In this document: positions 19,596 to 28,007 of the stretch, piece after piece
Layout of the letters: each line of letters starts with the position of its first letter
How positions within the stretch are numbered: position 1 is the first letter of the stretch
From: Curtobacterium flaccumfaciens
GTDB lineage: Bacteria; Actinomycetota; Actinomycetes; Actinomycetales; Microbacteriaceae
Direction of reading: 5' to 3'
NCBI GenBank assembly: GCA_029689965.1
Contig: CP121450.1
Coordinates: 3,100,001 to 3,164,000 of the forward strand
Length of the DNA: 64,000 nt
The notes under the pieces: generated by a model
Seen by the model: the letters and a program-made list of their open reading frames with translations, nothing else
What the model was told of the DNA's origin: nothing
Databases searched by the model: none
Made by a program: the position numbers and the translations under genes

Positions 19596-20443
19596 ATGCG
19601 TCTGTACCTCGCGAGTACCTCCCCGCCCGCCGCGCCCTGCTCGCCCAGACCGGGATCGAGCCGGTGCTCGTCGCGCCCGGGGTCGACGAGGACGCCGCGG
19701 TCGCGTCGGTCTCGGCGGCGCTGGGGCGGGATCTGACGGGTCCGGAGCTCGTCGCGATGCTGGCGGTGGAGAAGGCGGGCGCGGTCGCGGACGCCTCGGT
19801 CGCGGGTGTGCCGGTGGACGGGTTCGTCTTCGGCGGCGACTCCGCGTTCGAGGTCGACGGCGTCCTGTACGGCAAGCCGCACGACCCGCGGGTCGCCCGC
19901 GACCGGTGGCGGCAGATGCTCGCGGCCGGCGGCGGCACACTGTGGAGCGGGCACTGCGTCGTCGACCGGCGTGCGGACCGCGACGCCCCGGATGAGTGGT
20001 CGGCAGGCGGGGATCCCACAGGGCGGCTCCACGACGTGGTCGGGACCGACGGGCGGACGGGAGGCACGGGGCGGCCCCGCACCGTGCCTCCCGTCCGCCG
20101 CGTGGTCGCGTCGGGCGCTGCGCCGCTCGGCCTGGCCGGCCATCTCGGCGACGTCGCGCCGGGCGGGTCCGCGATGGTCGCCGGAGGCGACCGAGTCGTC
20201 GCGGTCGACAGCGCGGTCCTCACCTTCGCGGACGACATGTCAGCCGAGGAGATCGACGCGTACGTCGCGACCGGCGAGCCGCTCGAGGTCGCCGGTGCGT
20301 TCACCATCGACGGACGGGCTGCCGCGTACATCAGCCGGATCGACGGCGCGCCATCGGCCGTGGTCGGGCTGTCGCTGCCGGTGCTGCGGTCGATGCTGCT
20401 GCGCGGGTTCGGCGTGGCGTGGCACGACCTCTGGGCACTGTAG
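19596..20443 (+). CDS. maf: Maf-like nucleoside triphosphate pyrophosphatase with a ~60-residue insertion
   Basis: Maf proteins hydrolyse non-canonical nucleoside triphosphates. MRLYLASTSPARRALL is the family N-terminus; it is restored if the run of four C near 19620 has five. GGDSAFEVDGVLYGKP corresponds to the AD(T/S)-x-V core region and GHCVVD follows. Then an atypical block of about 60 residues begins near DEWSAGG, before the normal VLTFADDMSAEEIDAYVATG, AGAFTIDGRAA and VGLSLPVLRSMLL. The block contains a member of the intergenic stem-loop family (20053-20098) read in frame. Repaired length is 282 residues against the usual 190-220. Confidence 0.82.
20053..20098. repeat. Stem-loop repeat family member inside maf
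   Basis: 20053-20069 pairs with 20082-20098 (17 bp; arm GCGGACGGGAGGCACGG). The arm carries the same GGACGGGAGGCACGG core as 841-857. Unlike the other copies it lies within a coding frame, giving GRTGGTGRPRTVPPVRR in Maf. The inner part of the loop differs by a missing base compared with the 841 copy. Confidence 0.7.
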
Positions 20444-20522
20444 ACATCCGTACTTCTTCGGCGCTGTTCTTTGTGGACGCCGGTCAATTCACGCCCCCGC
20501 GGCACGAATACGCTGACTTACC

Positions 20523-22299
20523 ATGCCCCGTATCAGCAAGGTCCTCATCGCGAACCGCGGCGAGATCGCCGTCCGCATCATCCGCGCGGCCCGCGACGCA
20601 GGCAAGGCATCGGTCGCGGTGTACGCCGACCAGGACCGTGACGCCCTCCACGCACGCCTCGCCGACGAGGCCTACGCGCTGAACGGCACCACGAGCACCG
20701 ACACCTACCTCGTCATCGACAAGCTCATCTCGGTCGCCCGGCGCTCCGGCGCGGACGCCGTGCACCCGGGGTACGGGTTCCTCGCCGAGAACGCCGACTT
20801 CGCCCGCGCGGTGATCGAGGCCGGGCTCACGTGGATCGGCCCGTCGCCGGAGTCGATCGAGCGGCTCGGCGACAAGGTCTCCGCACGCCACGTGGCCGAG
20901 AAGGTGGGCGCGCCGCTCGCGCCGGGCACCATCGAGCCCGTGCAGGACGTGTCCGAGGTCGTCGCGTTCGCGGACGAGGTCGGGCTGCCGGTCGCGATCA
21001 AGGCGGCGTTCGGCGGCGGCGGACGGGGCCTCAAGGTCGTGCGTGAGCGTTCGCAGATCGAGGAGCTGTTCGACTCCGCGACGCGTGAGGCGATCGCGTC
21101 CTTCGGTCGGGGCGAGTGCTTCGTGGAGAAGTACCTCGACAAGCCGCGCCACGTCGAGACCCAGTGTCTCGCCGACGAGCACGGCAACGTCGTCATCGTC
21201 TCGACGCGCGACTGCTCGCTGCAGCGCCGTCACCAGAAGCTTGTCGAAGAAGCGCCCGCGCCCTACCTGACGCCGGAGCAGACCGAGCGGCTGTACGAGT
21301 CGTCGAAGGCGATCCTCCGCGAGGTCGGCTACGTCGGCGCCGGTACCTGCGAGTTCCTCATCGGCGCCGACGGCACCGTGTCGTTCCTCGAGGTGAACAC
21401 GCGTCTGCAGGTCGAGCACTGCGTCTCTGAAGAGGTCACCGGCATCGACCTGGTCCGCGAGCAGTTCCGCATCGCCGAGGGCGGCGTGCTCGACTACGCA
21501 GACCCGACACCGCGGGGCCACTCGTTCGAGTTCCGCATCAACGGCGAGGACCCGGGCCGCAACTTCTTCCCGGCGCCCGGTCCGGTGCACGCGTTCAACG
21601 CCCCGTCCGGCCCCGGCGTGCGCGTCGACTCGGGCGTGGTGTCCGGCGACGTCGTGTCCGGCTCGTTCGACTCGATGCTCGCGAAGCTCGTCGTCACGGG
21701 TTCGTCCCGTGCCGAGGCGTTGGGGCGTTCGCGGCGGGCCCTCGCCGAGTTCGAGGTCACCGGGCTGCCGACCGTGCTGCCGTTCCACCGCGCCGTCGTG
21801 TCGGACCCGGCGTTCGCGACGGACGACTCCACGCCGTTCTCCGTGTACACGCAGTGGATCGAGACGGACTTCCAGAACGACATCCCCGCGTGGACCGGCT
21901 CCCCCGAGGAACTCCCGCCCCGGCCGCCCGCGAGAGCGTGGTCGTCGAGGTGCAGGGCAAGCGCATCGAGGTCACCATGCCGTCGATCGTGGGCGGTGGC
22001 GCCACGGGTGCCGCCGGTCGTCGTCCGGCCGGCCCGTCCGCTCCCCCGAAGCGTCGGTCGTCCGGCGTCCGCGGGGGCTCGCCTCCTCCGGCTCGGTGAC
22101 GTCCCCGATGCAGGCCACCGTGGTGAAGCTCGCGGTCGCCGAGGGGGACACCGTGGTGAAGGGCGACCTGCTCGTCGTGCTCGAGGCCATGAAGATGGAG
22201 CAGCCCGTCGCCGCACCGCGCGACGGCGTCGTCACCGGGCTGAACGCCCCCGTCGGCCAGACGATCTCGTCCGGCCACGTGCTGCTCGAGCTCGCGTAA
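20523..22299 (+). CDS. accA3: Acyl-CoA carboxylase alpha subunit (biotin carboxylase + BCCP), two frameshifts
   Basis: Fused biotin carboxylase and biotin carboxyl carrier protein; ATP and bicarbonate carboxylate its biotin, and PccB transfers the group to acyl-CoA. N-terminal [34 protein letters not shown], the ATP-grasp [59 protein letters not shown], and C-terminal biotinylation site EAMKMEQPV. Breaks near 21918 and 22065 lie in the Pro/Ala-rich linker between the two domains; repaired length is about 592 residues. It has its own upstream region (20444-20522) after maf. Confidence 0.94.
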
Positions 22300-22309
22300 C
22301 GCCGCCCGC

Positions 22310-22359
22310 GGAACCAGGTTCCGGACACAGCACCACGAGTTTCCGCGGTGCTGTGTCCG
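22310..22359. terminator. Hairpin with adjacent GGAACC-A-GGTTCC palindrome
   Basis: 13-bp stem 22322-22334 with 22347-22359 (arm CGGACACAGCACC), preceded by the palindrome GGAACCAGGTTCC at 22310-22322. It lies between the convergent ends of accA3 and the DUF559 gene. A mirror-image arrangement, with hairpin first and GGAACTTGGTTCC after it, is at 23422-23471. Confidence 0.6.
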
Positions 22360-22371
22360 TTTCGCGGTTCA

Positions 22372-23309
22372 TCACCACGGCGGAGTCCGCTCGACCGACG
22401 CCGCGACCGCCAGTCCTGCGCGGCTGAACATCCTCGGCGCAGCTCCACCGGGGTTCACGTCGCGCCAGGTCACCCGAACGACCCGGCGGACATCGGGCAG
22501 CGACCGCACGTCGTCTTCGCGGAGTTTCTCCGCCACCAGGACCTCGTCGGCGGTCCTGCCGCCACGCAGAGCGGGATCGCGGTACTTCGCGAGGCCGTCG
22601 AACTCGACGACGACACCCTGATCGGGGAACCAGAAGTCGACGCGCGCGATCAGCCGGCCACCGGCGCGGAACTCGTGCTGCAGAACGGGTTCGGGAAGTC
22701 CCACGTCGTGCATCACCAGGTGCGTCAGGCTCTCTCCCGGTGACTCGATCCGCGCGTCGGCGAGTTCGAGCAGTGCCTGCGCACGCCGCCGGCCTCGCTG
22801 GGTGGTCCGCGCCTCGAGTTCGGCGAGGAGTTCCCGCCGGGGAACGCCCGGCCCAGGACCGCGTCGATGACGACGATCGCGTGTCCGCGATCGCAGCGGA
22901 GTGCGACGTCGACCGCGGTCGTCACGAGATCGGTGGTCTCGATGCCGTCGATGAGCACCGTCCGCACCAGCCGGCCGCGCGCCGGTACCTTGTCGCTGAA
23001 GCGCGATCGCTGTGCGCGGTCACGCGACGGATCAGTCAGCACGACGCGGTCCGGGAACGACCCGAACCATGACAGGCCGTGCAGGGCGACGGCGGACTGG
23101 TGAGAGACGATCAGGCCGGGCCGCTATCGGGCGACGACGGACTCGATACGCGCTCGGTGTCGGACCACCCCCGAGGCGGCGTGGAACGCATCGGCGGCGA
23201 CGGTCATCCCGTGGCCCACACGTACCAGTCCACCGGCCACGCGCTCGCGGCGGAGCGCTCGAGCTGTCGATTCGTCCAGGGCGGCTCGGGTCACGAGGAG
23301 GCGGTCCAT
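22372..23309 (-). CDS. AbiEi-like/DUF559 protein, two or more frameshifts
   Basis: About 310 residues in three frame pieces. The N-terminal part ([20 protein letters not shown], with [11 protein letters not shown]) resembles the winged-helix domain of AbiEi-type antitoxin-like proteins. The middle has [26 protein letters not shown]. The C-terminal DUF559 domain shows [23 protein letters not shown] and VRVTWRDV, a layout like very-short-patch/restriction-type nucleases (D...E-x-D). Breaks near 23110 and 22800. No partner toxin gene is adjacent. Such genes are common and scattered in Microbacteriaceae; their role is unproven. Confidence 0.65.
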
Positions 23310-23421
23310 CGTGGAAGTGTGGCGGGAACCTGGGCGAACCGGATGGTGTCCGGAGGACCTGTGGGGTACGTCCCGCGACCGACCGCTGTGGAGGAGGACC
23401 GCGGCGCTCAGCACTCCGGAA

Positions 23422-23471
23422 CGGACAAGGCACCGCGCAAGAGCGCGGTGCCTTGTCCGGAACTTGGTTCC
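23422..23471. terminator. 17-bp hairpin followed by GGAACTTGGTTCC
   Basis: Perfect stem 23422-23438 with 23443-23459 around loop AAGA, then the palindrome GGAACTTGGTTCC at 23459-23471. It lies just downstream of pmm (ends 23489, minus strand), so on the minus strand the palindrome comes first and the hairpin second. Probable terminator of the long nucleoside salvage cluster. Confidence 0.65.
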
Positions 23472-23488
23472 GCTGGGCCGCCGCCGTG

Positions 23489-25153
23489 CTACGAGACGAG
23501 CGGGCGGACCGCGGCGGCGAGGGCGTCGACGAGCGCCTGGGCCTCGGCGGGGGTGGACGCCACGGTGTCGATGTAGACCTTCACCTTCGGCTCCGTGCCG
23601 CTCGGGCGGACGATCACCCGGGCGTCGCCGGCGAGGTCGTAGCGCAGGATGTCCGACGGCGGGAAGCCCTCGACACCGTCCAGGTGGTCCGTGGTCGTCA
23701 GGACGTCGACACCGCCGAGCGACGCCGGTGGCGACGACCGCAACGACGCCATGATCGAGCCGATGCGCGAGAGGTCGTCCACGCGGGTCGCCACCTGCCC
23801 GGAGGCGAACGCCCCGAACTCCGCCGCGAAGGCTTCGAGGTGGTCGGCGATCGTCGAACCGGACGCCGCGAGTGACGTCGCGAGGTCGAGCAGCGAAAGC
23901 GCAGCCGAGATGCCGTCCTTGTCGCGTACGACCTCCGGGTCGACCAGGTAGCCGAGCGCTTCCTCGTAGCCGAACAGCAGCCCGGGCACGCGGGAGACCC
24001 ACTTGAACCCGGTCAGGGTGTCGCGGTACTCCAACCCGTGCCGAGCGGCGACCCGTGCCAGCGCCGGTGACGACACGATCGACGCCGCGAGCGTCCCGGT
24101 CACGCCGGCCGCGGCGGCACGCGAGGCCGCGCGCCAGCCGAGCAGCCAGCCCACCTCGTTGCCCGAGAGCCTGCGGAAGGAACCGTCACCGTCCGGGATG
24201 GCGAGTGCGAGACGATCGGCGTCCGGGTCGTTCGCGATGACGAGGTCGGCCCCGAGGGCGACACCGCGCGCGATCGACAGGTCCATCGCCCCCGGTTCCT
24301 CGGGGTTCGGGAACGCCACCGTGGGGAACGCGCCGTCCGGCTCGATCTGCTCCGGGACCGGCGACGGGACGGCGAAACCGGCGGCCTCGAAGACGGCGCG
24401 GGCGGTCTCCCACCCGACGCCGTGCATCGCCGTGTAGACGACCTTCGGCTGGGCGTCCGGAGCGAGCGCGGGCGCCGGGACGGTGGCCGCGGTGGCGGAC
24501 ACGTAGGCGTCCAGCAGGGCCGGCGTGGCGATCGTGTAGTCGTTGGCGCGCGGCAGGTCGGTGATCGATCCCACGGCGACGGCGTCGATGGCATCGGCGA
24601 TCGAAGCGTCGATCGGCGGCACGATCTGGGAGCCGTCGTCCGCACCGCCGAGGTAGACCTTGTAGCCGTTGTCCCGCGGCGGGTTGTGGCTCGCGGTGAC
24701 CATCACGCCTGCGCCGACGCCGAGGTGCCGCACGGCGAACGCCAGCACCGGGGTGGGCAACGCCGATGGCAGCAGGGTGACGTCGAGCCCGAGGCCGCGC
24801 ATGACCTCTGCGGAGTCGCGCGCGAAGACGTCGGAGTTGACCCGGCCGTCGTACCCGATGACCACGCTGCGCTGCCGACCGGTGTCGAGCAGGAACCGGG
24901 CGAGGCCGGCGGCGGCCTGGGTGACGACGACCCGGTTCATCCGCAGCGGCCCGTACCCGAGCTCGGCGCGGAGCCCGGCGGTGCCGAACTGCAGTCGGCC
25001 GGCGAACCGGGCGGCCAACGCCTGCGCCGCGGGCCCGTCACCCGTGGCCGCCGCCTCGATCGCCGCAGCGAGCGGGGCACGGGTCTCGTCGTCCGGGTCC
25101 TGCGCCGCCCACGCCCGGGCGGTGTCGAGCACCCCGGGCAGGTCGATCTTCAC
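23489..25153 (-). CDS. Phospho-sugar mutase (phosphomannomutase/phosphoglucomutase family)
   Basis: Alpha-D-phosphohexomutase, 554 residues, no frameshift; interconverts 1- and 6- (or 1- and 5-) sugar phosphates. All four family motifs are present: the catalytic phosphoserine loop MVTASHNPPRDNGYKVY, the metal site NDPDADRLALA, the sugar-binding FGYEEALGY, and the phosphate-binding RPSGTEPKVKVY. The long N-terminal extension with FGTAGLRAELGYGP marks the PgcA/PMM2-like subfamily, some of which act on ribose/deoxyribose 1-phosphate. That role would suit its place: its start overlaps the punA stop (ATGA) in a nucleoside salvage cluster. Confidence 0.87.
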   Translation of the reverse strand: MKIDLPGVLDTARAWAAQDPDDETRAPLAAAIEAAATGDGPAAQALAARFAGRLQFGTAGLRAELGYGPLRMNRVVVTQAAAGLARFLLDTGRQRSVVIGYDGRVNSDVFARDSAEVMRGLGLDVTLLPSALPTPVLAFAVRHLGVGAGVMVTASHNPPRDNGYKVYLGGADDGSQIVPPIDASIADAIDAVAVGSITDLPRANDYTIATPALLDAYVSATAATVPAPALAPDAQPKVVYTAMHGVGWETARAVFEAAGFAVPSPVPEQIEPDGAFPTVAFPNPEEPGAMDLSIARGVALGADLVIANDPDADRLALAIPDGDGSFRRLSGNEVGWLLGWRAASRAAAAGVTGTLAASIVSSPALARVAARHGLEYRDTLTGFKWVSRVPGLLFGYEEALGYLVDPEVVRDKDGISAALSLLDLATSLAASGSTIADHLEAFAAEFGAFASGQVATRVDDLSRIGSIMASLRSSPPASLGGVDVLTTTDHLDGVEGFPPSDILRYDLAGDARVIVRPSGTEPKVKVYIDTVASTPAEAQALVDALAAAVRPLVS

Positions 25154-25988
25154 GACGCCGAACCCAGCGCCGTCACCACGCGGGCGAGCAGGTCGGCGAT
25201 GACCGGCTCGGCGGAACGGCCGGCCTCGAGCACCTCGGCGTGGGAGAGCGGGGTCTTCTGGATGCCGGCGGCGAGGTTCGTGATCAGGGAGAAGCCGAGG
25301 ACCTCCATGCCGGCCTGGCGTGCCGCGATCGCCTCGAGCGCGGTGGACATCCCGACGATGTGACCGCCGATGGTCTTCGCCATCTGGACCTCGGCCGGCG
25401 TCTCGTAGTGCGGGCCGCGGAACTGCGTGTAGACGCCCTCGTCGAGCGACGGGTCCACCGAGCGGGCGACCGCACGCAGACGCGCCGAGTACAGGTCGGT
25501 CAGGTCGACGAACGTCGCGCCCTCGAGCGGGCTGTCCGCGGTGAGATTGATGTGGTCGCTGATGAGGACCGGCGTGCCGGGCGCCCAGTGCTCCTTGATG
25601 CCGCCGGCACCGTTGGTGAGCACCATGATCGACGCCCCCGTGGCCGCTGCGGTGCGGACGCTGTGCACGACGCGACGGACCCCGTGGCCCTCGTAGTAGT
25701 GCGTGCGCGCGCCGATCACGAGCGCGTGCCGGCCGTCGGCCAGGCGGATCGAGCGGACCGTGCCGGAGTGCCCGGGGACCGCCGACGCGCTGAAGCCGGG
25801 GACCTCGGCGGCGGGGATCTCGGACACCGTCTCACCGATGAGGTCGGCGGCCTTGCCCAGCCGGACCCGAGGGTCAGCGCGATGTCGTGGCGTTCGATCC
25901 CGGACTTCCGAGCGATGACTGCGGCGGCGTCGCGCGCGACCTCGAACGGGTCGGCGGTGGGGTCGTTCAGCGGGTTCTCCGTGCTCAT
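25150..25988 (-). CDS. punA: Purine nucleoside phosphorylase, one frameshift
   Basis: Trimeric-type purine nucleoside phosphorylase; splits inosine/guanosine with phosphate to base and ribose 1-phosphate. Signatures: the phosphate-binding LTLGSGWG, RTHYYEGH, LTNGAGGI, TQFRGPHYETPAEV and GMSTALEAIAARQAG. One G missing near 25860 (GWGKAADLIGE) accounts for the only break; repaired length 279 residues. It overlaps pmm by 4 bp and is preceded by two PTS genes, 29 bp away. Deaminated products from Add would be its substrates. Confidence 0.93.
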
Positions 25989-26017
25989 GCCCCAACTCTA
26001 GAGGGCAGGGAACCGCC

Positions 26018-26296
26018 TCAGTGCTCGCCGAGCGCCCGGTCCACCGCCGCCGTGATCTCACCCTGGTCGAAGTGGTTCCGGATCACGATGACCTCGGCGT
26101 AGGTGTCCCCGATCGCCTCGACGAACTCCTGGCTCGTGAGGATGACGTTCGCGTCCTCCGAGACGTGCCGCACGGAAGCCACGTCCGCCGCGACGACCGA
26201 CGCCTGCAGCCCGAGCGCCACGAGGGCCTTCTCGGCGTTGACCTTGAGGATCCCGCTCGCCCCGATGCCGGCACCGCAGATGGTCACGATCTTCAC
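26018..26296 (-). CDS. PTS IIB component, ascorbate/galactitol-like
   Basis: Small phosphocarrier of a sugar phosphotransferase system, 92 residues. The N-terminal VKIVTICGAGIGASGIL has the active-site Cys of the lactose/ascorbate-type IIB fold; the rest alternates strand and helix (VILTSQEFVEAIG, VIVIRNHFD). GTG 26296 overlaps the stop of the IIA gene (GTGA). No IIC permease gene occurs in this cluster, so either the IIC is elsewhere or the pair serves regulation. Confidence 0.85.
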   Translation of the reverse strand: MKIVTICGAGIGASGILKVNAEKALVALGLQASVVAADVASVRHVSEDANVILTSQEFVEAIGDTYAEVIVIRNHFDQGEITAAVDRALGEH

Positions 26297-26737
26297 GCGG
26301 ACACCCCCATGATCGCGCGGACCTCGTCCGCCGTGGTGGCCGCCGCGATCCGCCCCGTGACGGAGGCGTCGTTGAACAGGTTCGCGATCTCGCCGATCGA
26401 CTCGAGGTGCGCGCCCACCCCCGCGACCGCGAGCCCCAGGACGACACGGACGGGTCGTTGTGGGGGTGACCGAACGACACCGGCTCGGCGAGCGTGACGA
26501 CCGACAGCCCGTCTCGGAGCACCGCGGGCCCCGGCCGGGCGTGCGCGAAGGCGAGCCCGGGCGAGATGACGATGTACGGCCCGTGTTCATCGACCATGTC
26601 GATCATGGCCTGCGTGTACGGCTCGGTGGCGGCACCGACGACACGAGGGCGCCCCCGGCCACCCGGAGCGCCTCGCGCCACGACGACGCGGACGCGCCGA
26701 GCACGACGGCGTCGTCCGGCAGCGGTGGGAGCGGCAC
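26293..26737 (-). CDS. PTS IIA component (mannitol/fructose/ascorbate type), two frameshifts
   Basis: About 147 residues after repair. Start GTG 26737 (VPLPPLPDDAVVLGASASSW), 3 bp after the add stop, with AGGAGG inside the add 3' end as ribosome site. The core shows ATEPYTQAMIDMVDEHGPYIV, the phospho-His in AFAHARP, SFGHPHNDPV and LGLAVAGVGAHLESIGEIAN. Breaks near 26640 and 26445. Tightly linked to the IIB gene downstream and to add upstream; no IIC gene is nearby. Confidence 0.85.
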
Positions 26738-26740
26738 GTC

Positions 26741-27853
26741 CTACGCCTCCTGGTACCCGGCGGTGATGGTCGCGATGATCTCCTCGCGGTCCTCGAGCGG
26801 GAGGAACGAACCGAGCGCCGCGTTGATCTGGAAGGCCGCGAGGTCGTCGAGGTCGTACCCGAAGGTGCCGGCCAGCAGCGCGAGCTCCTTGGAGAGGGTC
26901 GTCCCGCTCATGAGCCGGTTGTCGGTGTTCACCGTCACCCGGAACCCGAGCTGGTAGAGCACGTCGAACGGGTGGTCGGCGAGGTCGTCGCCCCATGCCG
27001 CGATGGCTCCGGTCTGCAGGTTCGAGGACGGCGAGACCTCGAGCGGGATCTCGCGGTCGCGCACCCACGAGGCCACCTCGCCCAGCGAGGCGAGCGTCGA
27101 GCCGTCGCCGGCGTCGGACAGGGCGACGTCCTCGAAGATCCGGACACCGTGGCCGAGGCGGAGCGCGCGGCCGTCGACGAGCGCCGAGCGGATCGAGGCC
27201 AGCCCGTCCGCCTCGCCCGCGTGCACGGTGACCGGGAAGAGCTCGGAGGCGAGGTAGTCGAACGCGCCGCGGTGGTTCGAGGGAGGGAACCCGGCCTCGG
27301 CCCCCGCGATGTCGAACCCGACGACGCCGCGGTCACGGTGACGCACGGCGAGCTCCGCGATCTCCTGCGCGCGGTCGGCGTGCCGCATCGCGGTGACGAG
27401 CTGTCCGACGCGGATGGAACCGCCGGCGGCGTCGACCGCTTCCTCGATGCCGGCCTGGACCGCTTCGACGGTCTCGTCGAGCGTCAGCCCGCCCCGCAGG
27501 TGCTGCTCCGGCGCCCAGCGGACCTCACCGTAGACGACGCCGTCGGCGACGAGGTCCTCGACGAACTCCTTCGCGACGCGGTGCAGCTGCGGCGCGGTCT
27601 GCATGACCGAGGTGGTCACGTCGAAGGTCTTCAGGTACTCGACGAGCGAGCCCGAGTTCGACTGGTCGGCGAACCACTGCCCGAGCGCGTCGGAGTCCGT
27701 GGTCGGCAGTGCCACTCCTGAGGAAGCCGCCAGCTCGACGATGGTCGCCGGACGCAGCCCGCCGTCGAGGTGGTCGTGCAGCGAGACCTTCGGCAGGTCG
27801 TTGACGACCGCTCCGGCGTCGGGCAGGCGGTAGGTCGTGGCGTCGGCGCTCAT
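26741..27853 (-). CDS. add: Adenosine deaminase
   Basis: Zinc-dependent deaminase converting (deoxy)adenosine to (deoxy)inosine, 370 residues, no frameshift. Metal and catalytic motifs: KVSLHDHLDGGLRP (HxH), VTVHAGEADG (His/Glu), RLGHGVRI (His), SPSSNLQTGAI, and VTVNTDNRLMSGTTLS (metal Asp). Start ATG 27853 is chosen because the frame further upstream has no family sequence. It is separated from deoA by 154 bp, so it may have its own promoter; it is followed immediately by the PTS IIA/IIB pair and punA. Confidence 0.95.
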   Translation of the reverse strand: MSADATTYRLPDAGAVVNDLPKVSLHDHLDGGLRPATIVELAASSGVALPTTDSDALGQWFADQSNSGSLVEYLKTFDVTTSVMQTAPQLHRVAKEFVEDLVADGVVYGEVRWAPEQHLRGGLTLDETVEAVQAGIEEAVDAAGGSIRVGQLVTAMRHADRAQEIAELAVRHRDRGVVGFDIAGAEAGFPPSNHRGAFDYLASELFPVTVHAGEADGLASIRSALVDGRALRLGHGVRIFEDVALSDAGDGSTLASLGEVASWVRDREIPLEVSPSSNLQTGAIAAWGDDLADHPFDVLYQLGFRVTVNTDNRLMSGTTLSKELALLAGTFGYDLDDLAAFQINAALGSFLPLEDREEIIATITAGYQEA

Positions 27854-28007
27854 GCGCACCAGGCTATCGGTGCACACCACCGCCACACAGGTGACGTCCC
27901 ACAGGTTTGTGGAGAACTGTCTGGAGGCTCGCAACAGTGCACGGACCGTCTCCCGCCCGTCCCGTGGCCGGTCCGGGCGACCGGACGCCCGGCGCCGCCC
28001 GCCGCGG
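27854..28007 (-). promoter_or_regulatory. deoA-add intergenic region, possible add promoter
   Basis: 154 bp between the deoA stop and the add start. On the minus strand a TAGCCT box lies about 10 bases before the add ATG and could be a -10 element. An imperfect palindrome CCACA-GGTT-TGTGG is at 27899-27912. I see no clear -35 or hairpin terminator. Weak evidence only. Confidence 0.3.

Noticed and set aside
17893..19995. 700-codon plus-strand frame opposite the response regulator and RNA methyltransferase
   Set aside because: Antisense shadow; no motifs, and it runs across two well-supported minus-strand genes.
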